64,000 nt of DNA, from assembly GCF_013393345.1 (NCBI RefSeq), contig NZ_QJRF01000076.1, forward strand, positions 1 through 64,000, given 5' to 3'. The notes beneath the pieces were generated by a model. That model had not been told where the DNA came from. It worked only from the letters and a program-made list of their open reading frames with translations, and ran no database searches. Source of the stretch: Pseudomonas taiwanensis (GTDB lineage: Bacteria > Pseudomonadota > Gammaproteobacteria > Pseudomonadales > Pseudomonadaceae). The translations under genes were made by a program, and so were the position numbers. Positions 16,509 to 25,403 of the stretch are shown piece after piece; the first letter of the stretch is position 1, and each line of letters starts with the position of its first letter.

Positions 16509-18184
16509 GGCCCAGACCGTGTAAAAACTTGGCTCGCGCCCTTGCTATGCTGCCGGCGGGTTTCACGGCGGGGGCAATCCATGAAGCGTTTCATCCAGGG
16601 CGAGTGTCGAGGCCAAAGCACGCTGTTGCCCGAGAGCCTGGATGACTACATCGCAGACACCAATCCGGTGCGGGTGGTCGATGTATTTGTCGATGAACTC
16701 GACCTCGGCCGACTCGGTTTTGACAGGGTCGTCCCCGCAGCAACCGGTCGGCCTGCCTACCATCCTGCCGTCCTGCTGAAGATCTACATCTACGGCTACC
16801 TCAACCGCATCCAGTCCAGCCGTCGCCTCGAGCGCGAGGCCCAACGCAATGTCGAGCTGATGTGGCTGACCGGACGCCTGATGCCGGACTTCAAGACTAT
16901 CGCCAACTTCCGCAAGGACAACGGCAAAGCCATTCGCGGTGTCTGCCGGCAGTTCGTGGTGCTGTGCCAGCAACTCGGTCTGTTCGCCGAGGCGCTGGTG
17001 GCCATCGACGGCAGCAAGTTCAAGGCGGTCAACAATCGCGACCGCAACTTCACCAGTGCCAAGCTGCAACGGCGGATGGAGGAGATCGAGTCCAGCATCA
17101 GCCGCTACCTGACTGCGCTCGACACTGCTGACCGCCAGGAGCCGGCGGCGGCACAGGCCAAGGCCGAACGCCTGCACAGCAAGATCGCCGCCCTGAAAAC
17201 CAAGATGCAGGAACTTCGGGATCTCGAGGGCCGGCTTGAGGCCGCGCCGGACAAACAGATCTCCCTGGCCGATCCCGACGCACGCTCGATGATGACGCGC
17301 GGCACCGGCCTGGTTGGTTACAACGTCCAGGCCGCTGTCGACACCAAACACCATCTGATCGTGACGCACGAAGTCACGAACGACGGCGTCGACCGGGATC
17401 AATTGAGTGCCATGGCCCAGCAAGCGCGGGACGCGATGGGCGTGGAGTCACTCTCGGTGGTCGCCGATCGGGGCTACTTCAAGAGCGAGGAAATCCTCGC
17501 CTGCCACGAGGCTGGCATCACCGCCTTTGTACCCAAGGCCAAGACCTCGGCCGCCGCCGCAGCGGGTCGCTTTGGTCGCGATGATTTCATCTACGACGCG
17601 GCCCACAACGAGTACCGCTGCCCAGCCGGAGAACGCCTGATCTGGCGTTATGCGACGGTTGAGAAAGGCCTGAAGCTGCACCGTTACTGGAGTTCGCATT
17701 GCCAAGGTTGTGCGTTGAAAGAGCAGTGCACACCGAGCGCACAGCGGCGGGTGAGCCGCTGGGAACATGAGGCGGTGCTCGACGCGATGCAGTCCCGCCT
17801 GGATCAGGCACCGGAGATGATGCGCATCCGCCGCCAGACGGTAGAGCACCCGTTCGGCACATTGAAGGCCTGGATGGGCGCCACTCATTTCCTCACCAAG
17901 ACGCTCGACCGGGTGAGCACGGAAATGAGCCTGCATGTGCTCGCCTACAACTTCAAACGTGTGCTGAACCTGCTGGGCAATAGTGCGCTGATGGCGGCGA
18001 TGAAGGCTTGAACCCCATTAGCGGCCCGCTGAGATCGTCGCAAGGCATCGCGGAAGCAGCACTTGCCCGAATCAGTTGAATGACTTGGATGGACACGCAG
18101 GCGCCCATAGGGCCTCTGGGCGCCGCTAAAACAATCCAATCTCCAGCTATCCATCACCCGCTGCATTTTTACACGGCCTGGGCC
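16509..18184 (+). mobile_element. IS1182-type insertion sequence, first copy
   Basis: About 1676 bp. The terminal inverted repeats are GGCCCAGACCGTGTAAAAAC at 16509-16528 and, read on the opposite strand from 18184, GGCCCAGGCCGTGTAAAAAT (2 differences in 20). One full-length transposase gene lies inside. Bases outside the two ends (TAAC and AGGA) do not form a target duplication. Both ends and the transposase are intact, so it may still be active. Confidence 0.8.
16581..18011 (+). CDS. IS1182 family transposase
   Basis: 476 residues from the ATG at 16581; a longer upstream frame to 16368 runs across the IS end and is not used. The N-terminal DUF772 domain (GRPAYHPAVLLKIYIYGYLNRIQSSRRLEREAQRN) is followed by a DDE domain: D in VAIDGSKFKA, D in VVADRGYFKSEE and E in RRQTVEHPFGTLKAW. 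A coiled stretch with cysteine ligands (CQGCALKEQC) lies before the C-terminal part. It is distinct in sequence from the second IS transposase in the element. Confidence 0.88.
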   Translation: MKRFIQGECRGQSTLLPESLDDYIADTNPVRVVDVFVDELDLGRLGFDRVVPAATGRPAYHPAVLLKIYIYGYLNRIQSSRRLEREAQRNVELMWLTGRLMPDFKTIANFRKDNGKAIRGVCRQFVVLCQQLGLFAEALVAIDGSKFKAVNNRDRNFTSAKLQRRMEEIESSISRYLTALDTADRQEPAAAQAKAERLHSKIAALKTKMQELRDLEGRLEAAPDKQISLADPDARSMMTRGTGLVGYNVQAAVDTKHHLIVTHEVTNDGVDRDQLSAMAQQARDAMGVESLSVVADRGYFKSEEILACHEAGITAFVPKAKTSAAAAAGRFGRDDFIYDAAHNEYRCPAGERLIWRYATVEKGLKLHRYWSSHCQGCALKEQCTPSAQRRVSRWEHEAVLDAMQSRLDQAPEMMRIRRQTVEHPFGTLKAWMGATHFLTKTLDRVSTEMSLHVLAYNFKRVLNLLGNSALMAAMKA

Positions 18185-18673
18185 AGGAGCAGTCATTAGA
18201 AACGGCTACAAAAATGGGGAGAATTCCTGACTCTCCGAAGGTCTTCTTCATTTCGCTACCAGAGTAAGTTCATTCCCAGAATTCGAGATGTCTGCCTCTC
18301 GCCGGTGAGGTACAGGCAAATCAACTGATTGTCGCCAGCACCCGCTGGCCTATTCCCATTTCACGACATGCAATGATCGGCAGATGAGTACTAGTGAGCC
18401 GAAAACGCCGGAACTATCTGGTCTCTGGCACGAATAGTCGCATTCAGAGCGCATGTTCTTGTCGCACCAAGCGGTGTCGCGAAATGAGAACTGTGCGTCC
18501 ATTTTCCAGCCCACGATTTGCGCATCGGTTTCATCTGACTAGGCTACTGCTTGTCATGGCAGGGATGGCCGCACCGCCGCACTGCAGTTGCTACCCACAA
18601 ACTGCACGTAGACCCAAGTGGGCGACCATGTATCGGAAGTGCCGTGCTCGTCTTGTCTGGCAGGGGATGCTTC
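18185..18673. other. 489-bp gap before the sulfatase cassette
   Basis: No gene supported. It must contain the promoter of the first FadL-type gene if the cassette is transcribed on its own. I could not fix a convincing -35/-10 pair. The gap has noticeably more A and T in its first half than the genes on either side. Confidence 0.4.
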
Positions 18674-19975
18674 ATGATGAACTTTGGCACTCGCACTTCG
18701 CGTCACGTCTGTGCTGCGGCACTCGCATCCGGTCTTGGCCTCCTCGGTAACCAGGCGCACGCCGGCGGCATCCTTATCTATGAGGCCGGCCAGGAAAGCG
18801 CCGGCCTGGCCAACGCGGGTTCCGCCGCGCTGGCCACCGACCCCAGCGTACTGATGAGCAACCCGGCCGGCATCGCCGAGCTGAAGGGCACCCAGATCAG
18901 CGCCAATGGCCAGTTGATCCTCGGCCACCTGCGTTTCTCCCGCGACGCCAACAATCAGTTCGACGGCAACGAAGGCGGCAACTCCCTAGAGTGGCTGCCC
19001 GGCGCCAGCCTGTTCGTCAGCCACCAGGTGGGCGAGGATTCGGCCATCGGCTTCGGCACGTATGGCAACTTCGGCTTGGCGCTGGATTACGACGACGACT
19101 GGGCCGGCCGCTACTTCAGCCAGGAGGCGGCGGTGATCGGCGTGTCCTTCCAGCCGACCGTCGCGCACCAGTTCACCGATCAGCTCTCGGTGGGCGTCGG
19201 CCCGCGCATCGTCTACGGCTACTACCGCACCGAGGTGGCCATCAACAACAACCTGCTCGGCCTGCGCGACAACCCGGATGGGCAGCTGGAGTACAAGGAC
19301 ACCGACGTCGGCACCGGGGTCAACCTCGGCCTGCTCTACAAGCTCGACGAGCGCACGAAGGTCGGCCTCGCCTACACCAGCAAGGTGAAGCTGGAGTTCG
19401 AGGACAGCCCCAACGTGCGCAAGGTCAGTAACCCCATCATCAATGCCGCCCTGCGCCGGCTGGATGTGGATTCTTTGGAACTGGACATGAACATCCCGCA
19501 GACCGTGCTGCTCAGTGTGGCCCACCAGCTCGATACGCAGTGGACGCTGCTCGGCAGCCTCGGCTGGCAGGATTGGAGCGAGTTCGGCGATATCGGCGTG
19601 GAAGTCGACGCCGACGCCGGCAATGTCGACCGCACGGTGGACCGCCAGTACAAGGACACCTGGCACGCCTCCGTCGGCGCGCAGTACCAGGCCACCCGGC
19701 AGCTGCGCTGGAGCATGGGCGTGGGCTACGACAGCTCCGCCGTGGACGACGAGGACCGCACCGTCGACAACCCCATGGGCGAGGCCTGGCGCTTCGCCAC
19801 TGGGGTCAATTACCAGGTGGAGGAGGGGCTCGACCTGCACCTGGCCTACACCCTGGTCTGGCTGGGCGACATGGACGTGGACCAGACCAAGCGGCGTTCC
19901 GGCACCACCCTCTCCGGCAGCTACGACAACGCCGCCCTGCACATCATCGGCGGCGGCGCGACCTGGCGTTTCTGA
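18674..19975 (+). CDS. FadL/TodX family outer-membrane channel, first copy
   Basis: 433 residues starting at one of two adjacent ATG codons after AGGGGA. Signal peptide ends AHA, giving a mature N-terminus GGILIYEAGQESAGLANAG and the family hatch motif SNPAGIAEL. The rest alternates polar and aromatic residues as in a 14-strand barrel and ends in F (GGGATWRF). FadL/TodX proteins carry hydrophobic molecules such as fatty acids or aromatics across the outer membrane. Next to an alkyl sulfatase, a long-chain alkyl sulfate, alcohol or fatty acid is the likely cargo. It leads an apparent operon with the lipoprotein and sulfatase genes. Confidence 0.88.
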   Translation: MMNFGTRTSRHVCAAALASGLGLLGNQAHAGGILIYEAGQESAGLANAGSAALATDPSVLMSNPAGIAELKGTQISANGQLILGHLRFSRDANNQFDGNEGGNSLEWLPGASLFVSHQVGEDSAIGFGTYGNFGLALDYDDDWAGRYFSQEAAVIGVSFQPTVAHQFTDQLSVGVGPRIVYGYYRTEVAINNNLLGLRDNPDGQLEYKDTDVGTGVNLGLLYKLDERTKVGLAYTSKVKLEFEDSPNVRKVSNPIINAALRRLDVDSLELDMNIPQTVLLSVAHQLDTQWTLLGSLGWQDWSEFGDIGVEVDADAGNVDRTVDRQYKDTWHASVGAQYQATRQLRWSMGVGYDSSAVDDEDRTVDNPMGEAWRFATGVNYQVEEGLDLHLAYTLVWLGDMDVDQTKRRSGTTLSGSYDNAALHIIGGGATWRF

Positions 19976-20044
19976 CCCGGAGTGCCGCGCGTGCGACAAC
20001 GGACAACGACCCACACTGCAGGATCGACCACCAGGAGCTACACC

Positions 20045-20716
20045 ATGACATTGAAGCCGTTAGCGGTAGTGCTGTGCCTCGCCACGCTGGGGATGGCGGG
20101 TTGTGCCAGCAAGTACGTGGAACCCGAGGAGTACTCAGGGTTCCTCAAGGACTACAAAGCCCTCCAGGAAGAGAAATCCCCTTCCGGCGCACCGGTGGCG
20201 CGCTGGATTAAGCCCGGGGTGGACGTTGGCCAGTTCACCAGTGTCTATGTCGAGCCGAGCCAGTTCTACCCACAACCCAAACCCACCGAGAAGATTCCCG
20301 CGAGCACCCTGCAAGGCATCACGACCTATTACGACCAGGTGCTGCAGACCCAGTTCGCCAAGGCGCTGCCGCTGGCCGACGGCCCCGGCCCCGGTGTGCT
20401 GGTGGTACGTCCAGCGATCACCGGGGTCAGCGCCTCGACCAAGGGGCTACAACCCTACGAGGTGATCCCGATCGCCCTAGTGGCGGCCGGCGTGAGCGCC
20501 GCCACCGGCATTCGTGACCAGGACACCAGCATCGCCACCGAGGCGGCCTTCCTCGATGGCGGCAGCAACGAGGTGGTGGCCCAGGTGGTACGCAAGGGCG
20601 CCGGTGCCGAGCTGGACAATTCCTCCCAGGTCATGACGGCGAGCGACACCAAGGCGGTGCTCGATGGCTGGGCACGGGACATGGTCACGTCGTTCCAGGG
20701 TTTAAAACGGCAATAG
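20045..20716 (+). CDS. DUF3313 family lipoprotein
   Basis: 223 residues from ATG 20045 with AGGAG seven bases upstream. Signal peptide MTLKPLAVVLCLATLGMAGC has a lipobox (GMAGC). The residue after the cysteine is alanine, so no inner-membrane retention signal is seen and outer-membrane anchoring is likely. The middle (YVEPSQFYPQPKPTEKIPASTLQGITTYYDQVLQTQF) and the C-terminal AVLDGWARDM fit DUF3313. Function unknown. It sits 69 bp after the FadL-type gene and 127 bp before the sulfatase, consistent with a role at the envelope in the same process. Confidence 0.75.
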   Translation: MTLKPLAVVLCLATLGMAGCASKYVEPEEYSGFLKDYKALQEEKSPSGAPVARWIKPGVDVGQFTSVYVEPSQFYPQPKPTEKIPASTLQGITTYYDQVLQTQFAKALPLADGPGPGVLVVRPAITGVSASTKGLQPYEVIPIALVAAGVSAATGIRDQDTSIATEAAFLDGGSNEVVAQVVRKGAGAELDNSSQVMTASDTKAVLDGWARDMVTSFQGLKRQ

Positions 20717-20843
20717 TCACGGCTTGGCGACAGGCTCCCGATAGGCGGGGTGTCGCCTGGTCCCATACATCAGGAATCGATACGAAAACATCGCTGGCAG
20801 TTGCCTCGAAAGGTACGGCGCATCAGGCAAGAAGGAGTTTGAA

Positions 20844-22865
20844 ATGAAAGCGCACACTCGTTCCGCGTCCCAACCTGCCAGCCAGGCGGCCACCCGCCTC
20901 TGGAGCTTTAGCACCTCGTTCCTGCTGGCGGCGGCCATCTCGGCCACCAGCCAAGCCTGGGCCGCCGATACGCCCAAGGCCGCAACCGAGGCCACCAAGG
21001 CGGCCAACGCCGCCCTGCTCAAAGAACTGCCGTTCAACGACAAGACCTCCTTCGAGCTGGCCCACAAGGGCTTCATCGCCCCGCTGCCTGCCGAGCCGAT
21101 CAAGGGCGCACAGGGCAACATGATCTGGGACCCGGCCAAGTACGCCTTCATCAAGGAAGGTGAGGCGGCGCCGGACACCACCAACCCCAGCCTCTGGCGG
21201 CAATCCCAGCTGATCAACATCTCCGGCCTGTTCGAAGTCACCGACGGCATCTACCAGGTGCGCAACTACGACCTGTCGAACGTAACCATCGTCGAAGGCA
21301 AGAACGGCATCACCATCATCGATCCGCTGATCTCTACCGAAACAGCCAAGGCGGCGTTGGATCTGTACTACCAACACCGGCCGAAGAAACCCGTGGAATC
21401 GGTGATTTACACTCATAGCCATATTGATCACTACGGCGGTGTGCGCGGCGTGGTCGACGAGAAGGACGTGAAGTCAGGCAAGGTGAAGATCTACGCACCG
21501 CTGGGCTTCCTGGAGCACGCGGTCGCCGAAAACGTGATGGCTGGTACGGCCATGAGCCGGCGCGCCAGTTACATGTATGGCAACCTGCTGCCGCCGAACC
21601 CGCAAGGCCAACTGGGCGCAGGCCTGGGCACCACCACCTCGACCGGCACCGTGACGCTGATCCCGCCCACCGACATCATCCAGAAGACCGGCGAGACCCA
21701 CGTGATCGACGGCCTGACCTACGAGTTCCTCTACGCCCCTGGCAGTGAGGCGCCGGCCGAGATGCTCATCTACATCAAGGAGAAGAAGGCCCTGAACGCG
21801 GCCGAGGACTCCACCCATACCTTGCACAACACCTATTCGCTGCGCGGCGCCAAGATCCGCGAGCCGCTGCCCTGGTCGAAGTACCTCAACGAGTCGTTGA
21901 AGCTTTGGGGTGATGACGTCCAAGTCATGTACGCCCAGCACCACTGGCCGATCTGGGGAAACAAGGAAGTGCGTGAGCAGCTGTCTTCGCAGCGCGACAT
22001 GTACCGCTACATCAACGACGAGACTCTGCGCCTGGCGAACAAGGGTTACACGATGACGGAGATCGGCGAGCAGGTGAAACTGCCGAAGGCAATCGCCAGC
22101 AAGTTCTCCAACCGCGGCTACTACGGCTCGCTAAATCACAACGTCAAGGCCACCTATGTGCTGCATCTCGGCTGGTACATTGGCAATCCGGCCACGCTGA
22201 ACGAATGGCCACCGGAGGAACAGGCCAAACGTTACGTGGACATGATGGGCGGCGAAACGGAAGTGCTGAAGAAAGCCCAGGCCTACTACGACAAGGGTGA
22301 CTACCGCTGGGTGGCCGAGGTGGTGAACCACGTGGTGTTCGCCAATCCCAACAATCAGGCGGCGAAGGACCTGCAGGCGGATGCGCTGGAGCAGCTGGGC
22401 TACCAGGCCGAGAGCGGCCCGTGGCGCAACTTCTACCTCACCGGCGCCCAGGAACTGCGCAACGGCGTGGCCAAGCTGCCCACCCCCAACACTGCCAGCC
22501 CGGATACCGTGCGGGCGATGGACCTGGACCTGTTCTTCGACTATCTGGCCATGCGTCTGGACGGGCCGAAAGCCGAAGACAAGAAGATCACCTTGAACTT
22601 CGACTTCACCGACCTCAAGCAGAAGTACGCCCTGGAAATGGTCAACGGTGTGCTCAACCACACCGCAGACATGCAAGCCAAGGACGCCGACGCCACCGTG
22701 ACCCTGACCCGCGACACCCTGAACAGGATCGTGCTGCAGGAAACCACCCTGAAGGACGCGATTGCCAAGGGGGACATCAAGGTGACGGGTAGCGAAGGCA
22801 AGCTGGAGGAACTGGTGTCGTACCTCGACAACTTCGACTTCTGGTTCAACATCGTCACTCCCTGA
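20844..22865 (+). CDS. Secreted alkyl sulfatase, SdsA1-type metallo-beta-lactamase fold
   Basis: 673 residues, near SdsA1 of P. aeruginosa (about 658). The signal peptide ends AWA. The binuclear zinc motif THSHIDH has ligands H191, H193, D195 and H196. Further likely ligands are in LNAAEDSTHTLHN (E321 region) and AQHHW (H366/H367). A dimerisation helical region follows, and the last 120 residues form the SCP2-like domain that binds the alkyl chain. The reaction is hydrolysis of primary alkyl sulfates such as dodecyl sulfate to alcohol and sulfate, allowing use as carbon or sulfur source and protection from detergent. AAGGAG precedes the ATG. A strong terminator follows. Confidence 0.92.
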   Translation: MKAHTRSASQPASQAATRLWSFSTSFLLAAAISATSQAWAADTPKAATEATKAANAALLKELPFNDKTSFELAHKGFIAPLPAEPIKGAQGNMIWDPAKYAFIKEGEAAPDTTNPSLWRQSQLINISGLFEVTDGIYQVRNYDLSNVTIVEGKNGITIIDPLISTETAKAALDLYYQHRPKKPVESVIYTHSHIDHYGGVRGVVDEKDVKSGKVKIYAPLGFLEHAVAENVMAGTAMSRRASYMYGNLLPPNPQGQLGAGLGTTTSTGTVTLIPPTDIIQKTGETHVIDGLTYEFLYAPGSEAPAEMLIYIKEKKALNAAEDSTHTLHNTYSLRGAKIREPLPWSKYLNESLKLWGDDVQVMYAQHHWPIWGNKEVREQLSSQRDMYRYINDETLRLANKGYTMTEIGEQVKLPKAIASKFSNRGYYGSLNHNVKATYVLHLGWYIGNPATLNEWPPEEQAKRYVDMMGGETEVLKKAQAYYDKGDYRWVAEVVNHVVFANPNNQAAKDLQADALEQLGYQAESGPWRNFYLTGAQELRNGVAKLPTPNTASPDTVRAMDLDLFFDYLAMRLDGPKAEDKKITLNFDFTDLKQKYALEMVNGVLNHTADMQAKDADATVTLTRDTLNRIVLQETTLKDAIAKGDIKVTGSEGKLEELVSYLDNFDFWFNIVTP

Positions 22866-22892
22866 TGCTCCAACTGATGCTTCTAGGCATCG

Positions 22893-22926
22893 AGGCAAGC
22901 CATTGGCCGATGGCTTGCCTTTTTTT
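22893..22926 (+). terminator. Intrinsic terminator of the sulfatase operon
   Basis: AGGCAAGCCAT pairs perfectly with ATGGCTTGCCT around a 6-base loop and is followed by seven T. It lies 28 bp after the sulfatase stop and separates it from the AraC gene. Confidence 0.9.
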
Positions 22927-23058
22927 GCCGAGAGCCGGCAAGTGGGGCCGAGCACTGAGCTCTTCCACTAGCCCGTCTACCTACCGTTTGGCGCCTAAGC
23001 GGCGACCTGGCTGTAACCGCGCCTCGCGCTGGATGCCTCAAGCAAGAAGGTACGGATC

Positions 23059-24054
23059 ATGGACACTATTCGCGGTACCGCGTTTCTGCAGTTTGGCGAA
23101 CTGCTTTCCGAACACGGTGCATCTCTTCGGGAACATCTCGCTCCGCATCGTATCGGCATGGACGTCGTAGGCGATTATGAGAAGAAGTTTTCCTACAGAA
23201 GTCTTGTGCAAATTTTTGAAGGCAGCGCGCACGCTCTAGAAATGCCCTACCTCGGCATGGAACTGGCTACCCGTCAGAAGTCGACGCTGCTCGGTCCACT
23301 CCAACACCTAGGGCAGACAGCACCGACCGCCGGCGAGGGATTAGCAGCCGTTGTACGCTACATGTGCGTGTACAGCCCTTCGATCCTATTTCATCTGGAA
23401 CGTCGCCCCGGCTGTACCTTGTTGTGCTTCGACAATGCTTTGCCGTGCATCCTAGAGATTCCTCAGATAGTCGAAAAGTCGCTGCTGCACGGCAAGCTGT
23501 TGATGGCCGAGCTGCTAGGCGACTCATTCCGACCATCGACCGTACTGCTGCGCCACCAACCTCAGGCGGATCTCGCGGAGTACCAGCGTTACTTTGGTTG
23601 TCAGGTACTGTTCGGCCAGGATCAGAACGCGCTCGCGATTAGCCTGAAGGACATGCAGCGGCCCTGCGTTCGGCACGACCCGATGCTGCACTCCATCGTG
23701 AAGTTCTACCTGGAAGCCCATTCGGACACAAATGAGAAGTTGGGCTTCGAGGTAGAGCGTCATATCTATGCGTTGTTACCCAAGCAACGCTGCAATTTGG
23801 AGCAGATTGCCCAGCTCCTCGACCTGCACCCCAGGGCATTGCAGCGGCGCCTGGCCAATGACGGTATCGATTTCGAAGCGCGCGTCGATGAGATCCGCCG
23901 GCACCAAGCCGAACAACTGCTAGGACAGTCAGATTTGACGATTGGACAGATTGCCCAGGAACTCGGTTACCGGCGGACATCGTCCTTCTGCCGCGCACAC
24001 CAGCGCTGGTTCGGCATTTCTCCTAATGAGCATCGACATTTATTGAGAACCTGA
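23059..24054 (+). CDS. AraC family regulator with OruR/ArgR-type ligand domain
   Basis: 331 residues. The N-terminal domain (residues about 20-210, including YLGMELATRQKSTLLGPLQHLGQTAPTAGEGL) matches the arabinose-binding-like domain PF12625. The C-terminus has two helix-turn-helix motifs (LEQIAQLLDLHPRALQRRLANDGI and LTIGQIAQELGYRRTSSFCRAHQRWFGISPNEHR). It is the likely local activator of the sulfatase and FadL genes and may sense an alkyl sulfate, alcohol or fatty acid. The chromosomal sdsA1 of P. aeruginosa is instead paired with a LysR-type regulator. It is separated from the sulfatase by a terminator and lies 48 bp before the second FadL gene. Confidence 0.88.
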   Translation: MDTIRGTAFLQFGELLSEHGASLREHLAPHRIGMDVVGDYEKKFSYRSLVQIFEGSAHALEMPYLGMELATRQKSTLLGPLQHLGQTAPTAGEGLAAVVRYMCVYSPSILFHLERRPGCTLLCFDNALPCILEIPQIVEKSLLHGKLLMAELLGDSFRPSTVLLRHQPQADLAEYQRYFGCQVLFGQDQNALAISLKDMQRPCVRHDPMLHSIVKFYLEAHSDTNEKLGFEVERHIYALLPKQRCNLEQIAQLLDLHPRALQRRLANDGIDFEARVDEIRRHQAEQLLGQSDLTIGQIAQELGYRRTSSFCRAHQRWFGISPNEHRHLLRT

Positions 24055-24102
24055 GCGGGTACATCGGTGCCTGCCGATTGCTTCGTGATCAAAGGGGGTT
24101 CC

Positions 24103-25326
24103 ATGCGAGTGACATCGCTACGGGTGTTATCCGGCGTCTTGGCGTGCCTGGGCACATCACCGGTACTGGCCGGCTCTGCGGGTTTTGCCGGTATCGCAGC
24201 CAGTGCCGACAGCGCGGAAACCGCCAGCGACAACCCGGCCGGCATGTCCCGGCTGGATAAGCCCACCGCGACGATCAGCCTGATGCAGGCGACCGGCTTC
24301 GGCACGTTCGAAGTGGACGACGGGCAGACCACCACCAGCGGCGGCGACCCCGACAACGATCTCAACCCCGTCATGGTGCCCCAGGCCTACTACGTCAGGC
24401 CGATCAACGACTCCCTGCATGCCGGGATCTCACTCACCATTCCTTCCGGCTTCGGCTCGGAGTACGGCTCCGACTGGGCCGGCCGCTACTACACCGACAG
24501 CTACTCGCTGGTCTACGTCGCCGTGACGCCGGCACTGTCGTGGCGAATCAACGAGCAGTGGTCGATCGGTGCGTCGGTGGGCATCAACTACATCTCTTCA
24601 CAGTCGGAAGTCGCCATCAACACGCTCGTGCCGGGCGCGGCCGATGGGAAGCTCGAGGCCGACCTCGACGGCGTCGGCACCAACTTCAGCCTCTCGCTGC
24701 TGTGGGAAATGACCGAGAAGACCCGCTTCGGCCTGGTCTACACAAGCGAGTCCAAGACCGATATCGATGGCGACCTCAAGTTCCGCAATACCGGACCGGT
24801 GATTGGCGGTTTGCTCGAACGGGGCATCCTGAGCGACGAGATCGAAGTCGAACAGGTCATGCCACAACGCATCATCGGCGGCGTTTACCACGAACTGGAT
24901 TCAGGCGCCTTCATCGTCGCGGATATCGCCTGGGTCGAGTTCTCCCGCTTCGGCGCCAACTCGATCTCGATGGACGGCGAAACGATCGACGTGGAGGACA
25001 GCGGTTTCAACAACTTCTGGGCCGGCACCCTGGGTTACGGCTTCCCCGCCAACGGCGGACTTCGCTATACGCTCGACACCTTCTACGTCCAGGCACCGGT
25101 CGACGACAGCAAGCGGACGCTGGCCATGCCGTTGGATCGCATGTGGGGTGTGGGCGCCGGGGTGCAGGTCGATCACGGCAATGGCAAGGCCATCGAGTTC
25201 AACCTCCACCTGGTGGACTTCGGCAAATCGCCCGTGGATACCGGACCTTCCGCCGTGCGCGGACGCGTGGTGGGCGAAACCGAGCATCCCTACGCCGTGA
25301 TCATTTCCGGGGCGTACCACTTTTAA
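24103..25326 (+). CDS. FadL/OmpP1 family outer-membrane channel, second copy
   Basis: 407 residues from ATG 24103, preceded by AAGGGGG; an in-frame start at 24067 has no ribosome site. Signal peptide ends VLA. The mature N-terminus GSAGFAGIAASADSAETASDNPAGMSR carries the hatch with NPAG, and the protein ends AYHF with a terminal phenylalanine, as for outer-membrane barrels. It is clearly diverged from the first FadL copy, so the two probably differ in substrate or were acquired separately. It is likely cotranscribed with the AraC gene. The second IS begins 77 bp after its stop. Confidence 0.85.
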   Translation: MRVTSLRVLSGVLACLGTSPVLAGSAGFAGIAASADSAETASDNPAGMSRLDKPTATISLMQATGFGTFEVDDGQTTTSGGDPDNDLNPVMVPQAYYVRPINDSLHAGISLTIPSGFGSEYGSDWAGRYYTDSYSLVYVAVTPALSWRINEQWSIGASVGINYISSQSEVAINTLVPGAADGKLEADLDGVGTNFSLSLLWEMTEKTRFGLVYTSESKTDIDGDLKFRNTGPVIGGLLERGILSDEIEVEQVMPQRIIGGVYHELDSGAFIVADIAWVEFSRFGANSISMDGETIDVEDSGFNNFWAGTLGYGFPANGGLRYTLDTFYVQAPVDDSKRTLAMPLDRMWGVGAGVQVDHGNGKAIEFNLHLVDFGKSPVDTGPSAVRGRVVGETEHPYAVIISGAYHF

Positions 25327-25403
25327 TTCCTCGGGTGCGGAAAGAATTGCCCTGAATGTGTATCCCTGTCGGGGCCAAACGAGAGATAGGAATGTCTTCT
25401 ATT

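Noticed and set aside
16368..16580. N-terminal extension of the first transposase
   Set aside because: It starts outside the IS left inverted repeat at 16509; family proteins begin at MKRFIQG (16581).
22865..23170. Small plus-strand open frame after the sulfatase
   Set aside because: It runs through the sulfatase terminator hairpin and into the AraC gene; no ribosome site.
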